Shown here: piece after piece, positions 16,603 through 26,231 of the stretch
Layout of the letters: each line of letters begins with the position of its first letter
Position numbering within the stretch: the first letter of the stretch is position 1
DNA from: Bacillota bacterium
GTDB lineage: Bacteria > Bacillota > Dehalobacteriia > UBA4068 > UBA4997
DNA length: 64,000 bases
Direction of reading: 5' to 3'
Assembly (NCBI GenBank): GCA_017397935.1
Contig: JAFQHN010000026.1
Span: 55,295-119,294, forward strand
Position numbers and translations under genes: made by a program
The notes under the pieces: model-generated
Told to the model about the DNA's origin: nothing
Databases searched by the model: none
The model's input: the letters and a program-made list of their open reading frames with translations, nothing else

Positions 16603-18009
16603 ATGAACAAGCAGCAAACGCCGCTGGTGGACGCATTGGCGGCGTATATTGATAAAAACCGTCTGCGGCAGCATATGCCCGGCCACAAGGGAGAGGCCGC
16701 CGGCTGGCTGGCGCAGTTTGGTGCGCTTTCTGCCTGGGATGTTACTGAGGCCGACGGTCTGGATGATTTGCACGCCCCGGAGGGTGCTATTGCCGAGGCG
16801 GCGGCGCTGCTGGCACAGGCGGTGGGGGCGCGGCAGGCGCACCTGTTGGTAAACGGGGCCACGGTGGGCATACAGGCGGCAATTTTGGCGGCTTGTGCGC
16901 CGGGGGAAACTCTGCTGCTGCCCCGTAACGCTCACCGTGCGGCGTGGTCGGCGTTGGCGCTGGGGGATATTTCTCCGCTGTGGCTGCCGGTGGCGATGTC
17001 GGATGACGGCCTGCCGCTGGGTATCACACCGCTGCAGCTGGATGAAGCACTTACGGCTGATCCGCAGGTAAAAGCGGTGTTCCTGGTGTATCCTTCTTTT
17101 TACGGCGTTTGCGTGGATATGGCAGGTCTGCTGGCGGTCTGCCGCCGTCACGGTGTTATCAGCATTGTGGATGAGGCGCACGGCGCGCACTTCCCCTTCA
17201 TCTCTCCGCAGAAATCGGCAGTGCGGCTGGGGGCGGATTTAGTTATCGACAGCTGGCATAAAAGCATGGGCAGCCTGGGCCAGACGGCGGTGCTGCTCAA
17301 CAATACAGATTTGCAGCCTGAGCGCTGGCTGACCCTGCTGCAAACCAGCAGCCCTTCTTATCCGCTGCTGGCCTCTTTGGATGCGGCGAGGGCGGATTGG
17401 TGTGCTTATACCGAAGAACGGGCGCAGAAAATTGCGGCCGACCGTAAAAATCTGGCTGATACCTTGCGGCAGACTGCCAATTTGCGCCTGGTGGGTGCCG
17501 ATGATTTACCGCAGTGCTATAATTATGATGAAACAAAGACCCTGCTATACAGCGTGTGTGGCCACAGCGGCTGGCAAATTGCCGATGTTCTGCGCGAGGT
17601 CGGTGTGGAGCCGGAGTTTGCCGATAACCGCCATGTGCTGTTCCTGCTGACTTACGCCGGCCCGGAGGATGAACGGCAACGGCTGGCGGCGGCACTTCTC
17701 GCGGCGGATAAGCTGTTGGATGAGCTTAAACCGCAGCAGGCGGTGCTTCCTTTGCAGCAAATGCCCCTGCCCGATGCCAAACTGCGGCCCTTTGCGGCGG
17801 CGCACGCCCCGGTGGAGTGGCTGCCCATGCAGCAGGCGGTGGGCCGGGTGGCGGCAGGGCTTATCACGCCGTATCCACCCGGTATCCCGTGGATAGGGCC
17901 GGGGGAAGTGGTATCGGCCGGGCTGGTGGTGCGGCTGGCAGAGCTGTTGGCGGCAGGCGGCCGTGTGCAGGGTTTGCGGGATAACCTGCTGCCCGTTATA
18001 ATCGCATAA
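16603..18009 (+). CDS. Orn/Lys/Arg decarboxylase-family PLP enzyme (YaaO-like)
   Basis: This 468-residue fold I PLP enzyme belongs to the group-3 Orn/Lys/Arg decarboxylases, short and lacking the N-terminal wing domain of the large enterobacterial enzymes. Seen are the start signature RLRQHMPGHKG, the cofactor Asp/His pair in SIVDEAHGAHF, and the Schiff-base lysine in DSWHKSMGSLGQTA. A C-terminal domain ends with PYPPGIPWIGPGE, typical of the family. It may make agmatine or cadaverine; which one cannot be told. It takes the place of yaaO directly upstream of tmk, as in Bacillus subtilis, which supports the family call. Confidence 0.85.
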   Translation: MNKQQTPLVDALAAYIDKNRLRQHMPGHKGEAAGWLAQFGALSAWDVTEADGLDDLHAPEGAIAEAAALLAQAVGARQAHLLVNGATVGIQAAILAACAPGETLLLPRNAHRAAWSALALGDISPLWLPVAMSDDGLPLGITPLQLDEALTADPQVKAVFLVYPSFYGVCVDMAGLLAVCRRHGVISIVDEAHGAHFPFISPQKSAVRLGADLVIDSWHKSMGSLGQTAVLLNNTDLQPERWLTLLQTSSPSYPLLASLDAARADWCAYTEERAQKIAADRKNLADTLRQTANLRLVGADDLPQCYNYDETKTLLYSVCGHSGWQIADVLREVGVEPEFADNRHVLFLLTYAGPEDERQRLAAALLAADKLLDELKPQQAVLPLQQMPLPDAKLRPFAAAHAPVEWLPMQQAVGRVAAGLITPYPPGIPWIGPGEVVSAGLVVRLAELLAAGGRVQGLRDNLLPVIIA

Positions 18010-18107
18010 ATTTTACAGATAAAATGGCAATTTGCAGCCTTGACGGGGCGGTTAAATTGCCATATTATTATATCAGCAGAAATTTTTTGGATATTGGAGA
18101 CTTTTTG

Positions 18108-18764
18108 ATGAATACAGGTTTGTTTATCACGCTGGAAGGCCCCGAGGGCGCCGGCAAAACCACCCAAACTGCACGGCTGGCGTCGTGGCTGGGGGATTTG
18201 GGGCTGGCGGTGCATACCACCCGTGAACCCGGTGCGGGCAAAATCGGGGCGCAGATAAGACAGGTGCTGCTGAACCCCGAAAATGTCGGCCTTAATCCGC
18301 TGACCGAGGCGCTGTTGATGGCGGCTGACCGTGCCCAGCACGTGGCTGATGAACTGCGGCCGGCTCTTTTGCAGGGGCAGATGGTGATTTGTGACCGCTA
18401 CATTGATTCGCACATCGCGTATCAGGGTTATGGCCGCGGTCTTTCGGTGGCCTGGCTGCAAGATTTGAATAAAACCGCCACCGACGGTTTGCTGCCGGAT
18501 TTAACGCTGCTGCTGCAATTACCGGTGCAGGTTGGCCTGGCGCGCACCAAAAAGCGTGGCGATGCTGACCGTATGGAGCAGGAGCAGTTGGCTTTTCATC
18601 AGCGGCTGCATGACGGTTATGCGGCGATTGCGGCGGCTGAGCCCCGGCGTGTCCGTGTGATCAACGCGGCGGCTGACGAGGACGCAGTACAGGAGCAAAT
18701 TCGGGCAGCGGTGGGCGATGTGCTGCTGCGGAAAGGTTTGGTGGCCCAAGATGCTTTACGCTAA
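18108..18764 (+). CDS. tmk: Thymidylate kinase
   Basis: This is dTMP kinase, converting dTMP to dTDP with ATP, about 218 residues. It shows the P-loop LEGPEGAGKTTQ at residues 9-20, the DR[YH] motif CDRYIDSHIAYQGYGRGL that binds thymidylate, and a LID region with RMEQEQLAFHQRL. The ATG at 18108 is chosen because it follows GGAGA at 7 bases and starts the canonical MNTGLFITLEG; a longer frame upstream lacks support. It overlaps holB by 14 bases, so the two replication-related genes are translationally coupled. Confidence 0.93.
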   Translation: MNTGLFITLEGPEGAGKTTQTARLASWLGDLGLAVHTTREPGAGKIGAQIRQVLLNPENVGLNPLTEALLMAADRAQHVADELRPALLQGQMVICDRYIDSHIAYQGYGRGLSVAWLQDLNKTATDGLLPDLTLLLQLPVQVGLARTKKRGDADRMEQEQLAFHQRLHDGYAAIAAAEPRRVRVINAAADEDAVQEQIRAAVGDVLLRKGLVAQDALR

Positions 18765-19662
18765 ACTGGCCGAGATCGTGGCCTCCGGCCGCATAAGCCA
18801 TGCGTGGCTGCTTACCGGCCGGCCCGAGCAAACGCTGGAACAGGCGGTGCAGCTGGCCAAGGCGCTGCTTTGCCATCAGCCGGGGGCAGACGGGCAGGCC
18901 TGCGGGCATTGTGCATCCTGCCGCAAGCTGGCAGCCGGCAACCACCCTGATGTGCAGCTTATTCTGCCGCGGGGGGCCAGCGTGAAGATCGACCAGACAC
19001 GTTCCATGCAGTACACCGCCAATTTGGAGTCTTATGAGGGTGGACGGCGCGTGGTCATCATTCATCAGGCACACACCATGCCGCCGGCAGCGGCCAACAG
19101 CCTGTTAAAAATTTTGGAGGAGCCTAAGGACGGCTTGTTCTTCATCCTCACCGCACCGCTGGGCGACAGCCTGCTGGAAACCATTTTGTCACGCGTGGTG
19201 TGGCTGCGCCTGCCTGATGACCTGCCGGCCGAGGGTGATGATGTTTACTTTACTGCTCTGCTGCCGGAGCTGGCCAAAGAGCAGGAGCTGCGGGCGGCCA
19301 TGCAGGAGAAATGCCGCCGTTTGCTGGATTTGCTGGCCGGCTCAGATAACGGCGCGGCGCTGTTGGTGCTGGCCAAAAGCTTCCGTGATGATAAACTATC
19401 GGGCAGTGTGAAGCACTCTATGGCCGTTTTCTTGGAGGAGTTGCTGGCGGCGCTGCGGCAGCAGGCGGCCGGGGCTATCTTGCAGGCAGGCGGCGAGAAG
19501 GCGGATTTGTCTTACGGCGGGCGGCTTATTTTCAGCGCACAGGGGGCGTTATCTGCGGCTTTGCTGGTGGAGGAGGCTATCCGTGACATCGACGCCAATG
19601 TTAACGGGGTGCTGACGCTTTCGGTACTCTTTCTGCGTATCTATGATTTGAAATTAAAATAA
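18751..19662 (+). CDS. holB: DNA polymerase III delta' subunit
   Basis: This is the clamp-loader delta' subunit, about 303 residues. The AAA+ fold is visible: a degenerate P-loop region near HAWLLTGRPEQ, the zinc-binding cysteine set CHQPGADGQACGHCASC, and the sensor stretch PPAAANSLLKILEEPKDGLFFILT. The P-loop lacks the GKT lysine, as expected for the non-hydrolysing delta'. The start ATG at 18751 lies inside the end of tmk. The start-to-gene overlap and the tmk-holB order are conserved in Bacillota. Confidence 0.9.
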   Translation: MLYAKLAEIVASGRISHAWLLTGRPEQTLEQAVQLAKALLCHQPGADGQACGHCASCRKLAAGNHPDVQLILPRGASVKIDQTRSMQYTANLESYEGGRRVVIIHQAHTMPPAAANSLLKILEEPKDGLFFILTAPLGDSLLETILSRVVWLRLPDDLPAEGDDVYFTALLPELAKEQELRAAMQEKCRRLLDLLAGSDNGAALLVLAKSFRDDKLSGSVKHSMAVFLEELLAALRQQAAGAILQAGGEKADLSYGGRLIFSAQGALSAALLVEEAIRDIDANVNGVLTLSVLFLRIYDLKLK

Positions 19663-19666
19663 ATTG

Positions 19667-19712
19667 GGCGGCTGTTCGGGCAAATATACCGGGCAGCCGT
19701 ATTTTGTTTTTT
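19667..19712 (+). terminator. Probable terminator after holB
   Basis: CGGCTG pairs with CAGCCG around a 19-base loop that has an inner CGG/CCG pairing, followed by a T-rich stretch. The stem is short, so this is a moderate call. Confidence 0.5.
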
Positions 19713-19916
19713 ATCGGGCAATTTTGGCGGATATGGCAGCATAAAGATGAGCAAAAATCGGCCGCTGGTCTTGCGCTTTTGACGATTTTGTGTTACGCTG
19801 TAAGATAAGGTGATTATAATGTGCATATATTGTGCCCAAACGCCGAAATTAAACTGTAACAGCAGATTTACAGTAAGTAATACAGTCAAAATTAAGAAAC
19901 GAGGACAAGATCATCT

Positions 19917-21326
19917 ATGACAGAAGTTGTGGGCATTCGCTTTGAGCGTGCCGGTAAGATATATTATTTTGAACTTTGCGGCGTAGAGGCCGCATACGGT
20001 GACCATGTGATCGTGGAGAGCAGTCGGGGCCTGGATTATGGCACCGTGGCCACCCCCAAACAGGACATTGATGCCGAGCAGCTGCCGCAGCCCGTGCGGC
20101 CGGTTATCCGCCTGGCGACAGAGGAGGACGAGCAGAGTTATCAGCAGAACCGCTTGAAGGAACCGGCGGCATTTGAGTTCTGCCAGCAGCAGATTTTGGC
20201 GGCCAACCTGCCGATGAAGCTGATCAAGGCGGTTTATACCTTCGACGGCAGCAAAATCGTCTTTTATTTCTCCTCCGATAACCGCGTTGACTTCCGTGAG
20301 CTGGTAAAGGTGCTGGCGGCGCATTTCCACACCCGCATTGAGCTGCGGCAGATTGGCGTTCGTGATGAGGCGCGGCTGGTGGGCGGTTATTCCACCTGCG
20401 GCCGGGAGCTTTGCTGCTCTGCTTTTCTGGACAATTTTCATCCGGTTTCCATCAAGATGGCCAAAAAACAGGGCCTGGCGCTTAACCCTGCCAAGATTTC
20501 GGGCGTTTGCAGCCGTTTGATGTGCTGCCTTTACTATGAGTATGATGAGGACGCCCCTGCGCCTGCCAAGGCTGAAAATGCGGCGCCCCAGCCGATGTGC
20601 GACAAAAATTGCAGCACCTGTACCGATAAGCTGTGCCGTGCGGGCAGGCCGGCTGACGATAACGAGTTGGATTTGGAGAGTGCCGAGCTGGCCGCTGCTG
20701 CCGATGTATCGACCGCTGCCGTGGTTGATATGGCGGTTGATATGGCAGATGAGATTCTGGGCGATGCAGTGGTAAATATGCCGTTTGCCGCCCAAGATGA
20801 GGCTTTTGCAGAGGATCTGCTGGCCTTGGAGGATGAGGAACCGATCGAACAGCAGACTGAACAGCCGATTGAACAGCAGCCTGAACAGCCTGATCCCCGC
20901 AAACCCCAGGGCAACCGTCCCAACCGTGGCCCCCGCCGCCGGAATACTCGTGCAGAGCAGGGAGAAAACAACGGCGACCGTCATAAGGAGCAGGGCAAGG
21001 ACGGGCGCAATAATCACAAGGGCGGTCATAAGGACTCCAATAAAGAGGGCGGCAAGGAACGCTTTAACCGCGAAAATAAAAATCATAAAGAAAACCGGGA
21101 CGGCAAAAATAACCGTAACTTTGACAAGGCCGAGAAAAATGCCGTAAATCCGGAGAAAAAACAGGACAAACGCCCTGATAAACAGCAGGATGGCGATAAA
21201 GATCTCCGTCCGGATAAAAAGCCGAATCGCCGCCCGAACCGCAGACCGGATAAGCGGGCACGGCAAAATGCAGAGCGTGGGGAGGGTGAGAAGAGTGTCA
21301 TTGCGGAACGAAATTTGGGAGATTGA
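19917..21326 (+). CDS. ricT: RicT/YaaT (PSP1 domain) with a long basic C-terminal tail
   Basis: The N-terminal ~220 residues match YaaT/RicT: a YYFE-type start, VVESSRGLDYGTV, and the PSP1 core with cysteines in GYSTCGRELCCSAFL and SGVCSRLMCCLYYE. In Bacillus, RicT acts with RicA and RicF as an iron-sulfur Y-complex that assists RNase Y in mRNA processing. Known members are near 275 residues; this one has 469. The extra part is an acidic linker (about 240-320) with two IEQQ-type repeats and then about 150 residues of Lys/Arg/Asn/Asp/Gly-rich low-complexity sequence with PNRRPNRRPDKRARQ near the end. Such tails occur in RNA-binding proteins, but the role here is inference. It lies in the conserved holB-yabA interval. 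Confidence 0.85.
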   Translation: MTEVVGIRFERAGKIYYFELCGVEAAYGDHVIVESSRGLDYGTVATPKQDIDAEQLPQPVRPVIRLATEEDEQSYQQNRLKEPAAFEFCQQQILAANLPMKLIKAVYTFDGSKIVFYFSSDNRVDFRELVKVLAAHFHTRIELRQIGVRDEARLVGGYSTCGRELCCSAFLDNFHPVSIKMAKKQGLALNPAKISGVCSRLMCCLYYEYDEDAPAPAKAENAAPQPMCDKNCSTCTDKLCRAGRPADDNELDLESAELAAAADVSTAAVVDMAVDMADEILGDAVVNMPFAAQDEAFAEDLLALEDEEPIEQQTEQPIEQQPEQPDPRKPQGNRPNRGPRRRNTRAEQGENNGDRHKEQGKDGRNNHKGGHKDSNKEGGKERFNRENKNHKENRDGKNNRNFDKAEKNAVNPEKKQDKRPDKQQDGDKDLRPDKKPNRRPNRRPDKRARQNAERGEGEKSVIAERNLGD

Positions 21327-21567
21327 GGAGGCGCTGGGCGCCTTGCAGGACAAATTGCGGGAGCTGCGTATCAAGGTGGATTCTTTGGAGGTGCAAAATG
21401 CCCGCCTGCTGGAACGCCTGAGCGACGAAAATATCCGCAGCGAGGGTGTGGAGGAGCTGACCAAGCTTTATGATGAGGGCTACCACATCTGCTCTACTTA
21501 TTTTGCCCAAAGCCGCAACGGCGAGGAATGTTTGTTCTGCCAGAGTTTTTTGAAGGGAAATATGTGA
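21295..21567 (+). CDS. yabA: Replication-initiation control protein YabA
   Basis: This is a small protein of 90 residues beginning with GTG at 21295, placed 8 bases after GGAGGG, and overlapping the end of ricT by 32 bases. The N-terminal half is a predicted coiled coil (IEEALGALQDKLRELRIKVD onward), the C-terminal half has the zinc-binding pattern HIC ... CLFC followed by SFL. In Bacillus, YabA tetramers restrain DnaA at the origin through contacts with the DnaN clamp. Gene order (ricT-yabA-trmN6) agrees with the Bacillus locus. Confidence 0.85.
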   Translation: MSLRNEIWEIEEALGALQDKLRELRIKVDSLEVQNARLLERLSDENIRSEGVEELTKLYDEGYHICSTYFAQSRNGEECLFCQSFLKGNM

Positions 21568-21638
21568 TTTTGCCGTAATATGTGGCAATACGGGCAAATC
21601 ATGCCAAAAATCATGAAATTTAACCGGGAGGGTGTCTG

Positions 21639-22319
21639 ATGAGTACCGAAAAAACAGACGGTGACATTTTACTTGTCCACCCCGGCGAAGAAATCATCGA
21701 CTTGCATTACCGGGGATTGAAGCTGCTTCAAAATCCCCGGTTTTTTGGTTATTCCGGCGATGCTTTTAAGTTGGCGGAGTATGCGGCGGCGGCCCAGCCT
21801 GCGGCCCAAAAGGTCTGTGAGCTGGGCAGCGGCAACGGCGGCCTGTTATTATCCTTGTGGGGGATGCTGCCCAAGGCCGATTATACGGGGCTGGAAATTT
21901 TGCCGGCCAATGTGGATTTGGCGCGGCGCAGCCTGCTGTTAAATGAGAAATTGCCGGGTTTAGCAGGCCATTTGCAGTTTGTGCAGGGGGATTGGCGAGA
22001 GATCGGCAGGATTTTGCCGGCAGAAAATTATGATTTGGTGGTGAGCAATCCGCCGTTTTGGCCGGAAAAGTCCGGTCGGCTTAGCCCTGTTTGGGAGCGG
22101 CGTGTGGCCCGCAGCGAGATGTTTGGCGGCCTGAGTGATGTGGTGGCTGCGGCGGATCATCTGCTGCAAGTGGGGGGCAAATTTTGCCTGCTGCTGCCGC
22201 TGGAAAGACGCTATGAGGCAGAATATGCCCTGCTTAATGCCGGTTTGCGAGTGATAGACACCGAGGTTTGGCGGCAGAGAATTTTGCTGACCGGACAAAA
22301 AATAAAAAGCAGAAAATAA
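21639..22319 (+). CDS. tRNA1(Val) adenine-N6 methyltransferase family protein (YabB/TrmN6)
   Basis: This is a 226-residue Rossmann-fold methyltransferase. The SAM motif is KVCELGSGNGGLLLSL and the catalytic amino-methylase motif is VSNPPFWPE; the N-P-P-F form is typical of N6-adenine methylases acting on exocyclic amines. The N-terminal YRGLKLLQNPRFFGYSGDAFKLAEY matches the YabB/TrmN6 start. Likely it makes m6A37 in a tRNA, probably valine tRNA; the target is inferred from the family. Position between yabA and rsmI is as in Bacillus. Confidence 0.83.
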   Translation: MSTEKTDGDILLVHPGEEIIDLHYRGLKLLQNPRFFGYSGDAFKLAEYAAAAQPAAQKVCELGSGNGGLLLSLWGMLPKADYTGLEILPANVDLARRSLLLNEKLPGLAGHLQFVQGDWREIGRILPAENYDLVVSNPPFWPEKSGRLSPVWERRVARSEMFGGLSDVVAAADHLLQVGGKFCLLLPLERRYEAEYALLNAGLRVIDTEVWRQRILLTGQKIKSRK

Positions 22320-22324
22320 AAAGC
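22297..22324 (+). repeat. 14-bp tandem duplication across the trmN6 stop codon
   Basis: A unit reading AAAATAAAAAGCAG is repeated with a 14-base period; the first copy encodes the last residues, the stop codon lies in the second. Confidence 0.7.
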
Positions 22325-22357
22325 AGAAATTCGGATTGAATAGTGAAGATAAGGCGG

Positions 22358-22397
22358 TAATTGTCAACCAAAGGGGCATGGTGCAGGTTGACAATTA
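22358..22397 (+). repeat. Perfect 12-bp inverted repeat, TTGACA in each arm
   Basis: TAATTGTCAACC and GGTTGACAATTA face each other across 16 bases in the trmN6-rsmI gap. Each arm contains a -35-like TTGACA on its own strand. A related half (ATTGTCAACCAAA) recurs at 57461, downstream of htrA. It could be an operator or a decayed mobile-element end. Confidence 0.6.
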
Positions 22398-22448
22398 ACG
22401 GTTTTTGGGTAATTTTGGTGTAGATAACAAAGGCGGTGGTCGAGAATA

Positions 22449-23309
22449 ATGGATAAGATGGTGGAGAAAAAGCGTGGGCGGCTGACGCTGGTGGCCACGC
22501 CGATTGGCAACTTGGGTGATGTATCGGCACGGCAGACGGAGGTTTTGCAGCAGGCGGATTTGGTGGCGGCCGAGGATACACGGCACAGCGGCCTGCTGCT
22601 GGCGCATTTGGGCGTGAAGAAGCCGATGCTCAGTTATTATCAGCACAACGAGGAGAAGCGCGAGGGTGAGCTGCTGGCGCGGCTGGCCGAGGGGCAGGAT
22701 ATTGCGCTGGTGAGCGACGCCGGTACGCCCGGAATTTGTGACCCGGGGTCGGCAATTTTGCGGGCGGCGGTGGCCGAGGGCTTTGAGGTGGATGCCGTGC
22801 CGGGGCCGTGTGCGATGATTCAGGCGCTGGTGTTATCGGGGTTATCGACAGAGCGTTTTGCTTTTGAGGGATTTTTGCCGCGGGGCAAGGCGCAGGGTGA
22901 GTTTTTGCAGAAATTGAAGCTTGATGAGCGCACGCTGGTGTTTTATGAGGCGCCGCACCGTCTGCGGGAGAGTTTGCAGGTGATGCTGGCGGTTTTTGGG
23001 CCGCAGCGCCGCATGGCCGTGTGCCGTGAGCTTACCAAGAAGTTTCAGGAGGTGCAGCGGGGCACGGTGGGCGAGCTGGCCGAGCTGTGGCGTGAGCGTG
23101 AGCCGCGGGGCGAGTTTGTACTGGTGGTGGCGGGCGCCGAGCCGGCCGAGGTGCAGGGTGAGGCCGATATGGAGCAGGTTAAGGCGCATTTGCGGCGGCT
23201 GCTGGACGGCGGCATGAAGCACAAGGCGGCGGCCAGGGAACTGGCGGCGGTGTATAATCTGCCGGTGAGCGAGGTTTATGCCCTGGGGGTAGCGTTGAAG
23301 GATGAGTAA
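22449..23309 (+). CDS. rsmI: 16S rRNA 2'-O-ribose C1402 methyltransferase
   Basis: This 286-residue tetrapyrrole-methylase-fold enzyme (RsmI, YabC-type) shows every family block: LVATPIGNLGDVSARQ, VAAEDTRHSGLLL, SYYQHNE, the glycine-rich ALVSDAGTPGICDPG, VPGPCA, and PFEGFLPR-like FAFEGFLPRGK. It methylates the 2'-OH of C1402 of 16S rRNA in the decoding centre. The start has a weak ribosome-binding site; an in-frame ATG 9 bases on is an alternative. It overlaps the following small membrane gene by 8 bases. Confidence 0.93.
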   Translation: MDKMVEKKRGRLTLVATPIGNLGDVSARQTEVLQQADLVAAEDTRHSGLLLAHLGVKKPMLSYYQHNEEKREGELLARLAEGQDIALVSDAGTPGICDPGSAILRAAVAEGFEVDAVPGPCAMIQALVLSGLSTERFAFEGFLPRGKAQGEFLQKLKLDERTLVFYEAPHRLRESLQVMLAVFGPQRRMAVCRELTKKFQEVQRGTVGELAELWREREPRGEFVLVVAGAEPAEVQGEADMEQVKAHLRRLLDGGMKHKAAARELAAVYNLPVSEVYALGVALKDE

Positions 23310-23658
23310 TAAACTGGGGCGTGAGGTCTGGGGGCCGCTTATCGCCGTGGTGGCGGTTATGCTTTTGCTGCCGTGGCTGCTGGTGAATTTGGTGGATGCC
23401 GGGGCCGGTATGACGGTGACTTTGCTGCTGTTTTTTGTGGTGAATCCGCTGTTTTGCCTGTGGCTGGGCAGTTGGGCCGGTGCGGATGTTAAGCGACGCT
23501 GGTTTTGGCCGGCGCTGGCAGCGGCAGCCTTTGTGGCCGGCTGCTGGCTGGTTCTGGATATGGGAGAAACGAATTTTTTATATTATGCCGGCGGTTATTT
23601 GCTGATTGGCTGTGTGGAAATGCTGTTTAAGGCAGCCAATATTACATGGCGGCTGTAA
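23302..23658 (+). CDS. Small integral membrane protein, unrecognised
   Basis: This 118-residue protein is not one I recognise. Four hydrophobic segments are visible at about residues 12-32, 38-58, 68-88 and 94-110, with short polar turns (ADVKRRW and DMGETN). There is no cleavable signal or cysteine motif. The start overlaps the end of rsmI, so it is translated from the same message. In Bacillus this interval holds a GIY-YIG protein or abrB, so it is a lineage-specific insertion in a conserved block. Confidence 0.65.
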   Translation: MSNKLGREVWGPLIAVVAVMLLLPWLLVNLVDAGAGMTVTLLLFFVVNPLFCLWLGSWAGADVKRRWFWPALAAAAFVAGCWLVLDMGETNFLYYAGGYLLIGCVEMLFKAANITWRL

Positions 23659-23773
23659 GTTAGTGCGAACGTCAAAGTAGTGCGGTATAAAAAATGCAGA
23701 GAGTTGTGACGGAAAAGAGTGCAGGGTTTCTTTGCGAAAGTTAGTGCGAACGCCAAAGTAGTGCAGTATAAAA
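23658..23773 (+). repeat. Two 35-bp direct repeats, 81 bp apart, ending in a GTATAAAA motif
   Basis: Copies at 23658-23692 and 23739-23773 differ at two positions. Each begins AGTTAGTGCGAACG and ends GTGCGGTATAAAA or GTGCAGTATAAAA. Copy one continues into AATGCAG, giving a GG-8-ATG start-like arrangement with a 16-codon frame. Its sequence resembles the units upstream of dnaG (AGTTTAAGCGAAGGCAAGAG then GGTATAAAA). Confidence 0.85.
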
Positions 23774-23776
23774 GGA

Positions 23777-23805
23777 TTGAAATGGGTGGCAGATAATGCT
23801 ATAAT
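23777..23805 (+). promoter_or_regulatory. SigA-type promoter for the second membrane gene and metG
   Basis: TTGAAA, a 17-base spacer and TATAAT. It begins four bases after the second direct repeat and lies about 40 bases before the gene. Confidence 0.65.
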
Positions 23806-23847
23806 TACTCTAATATGGACAGGTATGCGGCCGGGGAGGTGGCAGGA

Positions 23848-24165
23848 GTGAAAGAACTGTGGGAAATCGGTTTTTTTCATGTGTTGGTCAACTTTGGGAA
23901 CCCTTGGTTGAGTGTGATTTGCTGGGGCTGCATATTGTTTGGCTTTGTGGTGCAGACGCTGCTGCTTGGGAAGTGCAAAGGGCCCGGCAGGTGGTTGTTT
24001 GGCGGCGTGGTGCTGGCTGCGGCGGCGGCAGGCGAGGTCTTGTCGCACATCATAACCGGCTGGGATTTGATTGGCCTGCTGGTGATTTACGGTGCTTTTG
24101 TTTGCTGTTTGGTGGGTGTGCTGGCCGCGGTGGCGGCGGCGCGCATACGGCAGCGTTATAAATAA
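23848..24165 (+). CDS. Small integral membrane protein, unrecognised
   Basis: About 105 residues from GTG at 23848, which lies 8 bases after GGGGAGG; an in-frame ATG at 23815 gives 116 residues but has no ribosome-binding site. Three hydrophobic segments are visible (about 15-37, 48-65 and 75-96 from the GTG), ending with a basic RIRQRYK tail that would be cytoplasmic. I find no known motif. It shows no obvious similarity to the other small membrane protein upstream. It precedes metG closely and shares its promoter. Confidence 0.6.
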   Translation: MKELWEIGFFHVLVNFGNPWLSVICWGCILFGFVVQTLLLGKCKGPGRWLFGGVVLAAAAAGEVLSHIITGWDLIGLLVIYGAFVCCLVGVLAAVAAARIRQRYK

Positions 24166-24203
24166 ATTAAAATTGACTATTATTTGTTTTGGAGGGGTTT
24201 GTG

Positions 24204-26153
<1,950 letters not shown>

Positions 26154-26168
26154 TTTGATGAAACAGGC

Positions 26169-26204
26169 AATCCGGCGGCGTAAAAGTGGCCGGATTGTTT
26201 TCTG
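26169..26204 (+). terminator. Probable terminator after metG
   Basis: CAATCCGGC pairs with GCCGGATTG and is followed by TTTTCTG. The T-run is short, so partial read-through to tatD is likely. Confidence 0.6.
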
Positions 26205-26231
26205 TAAATTATGCGAGAGGAGTGCATAATT

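Noticed and set aside
24166..24203. T-box leader upstream of metG
   Set aside because: The gap is under 40 bases, too short for a T-box.
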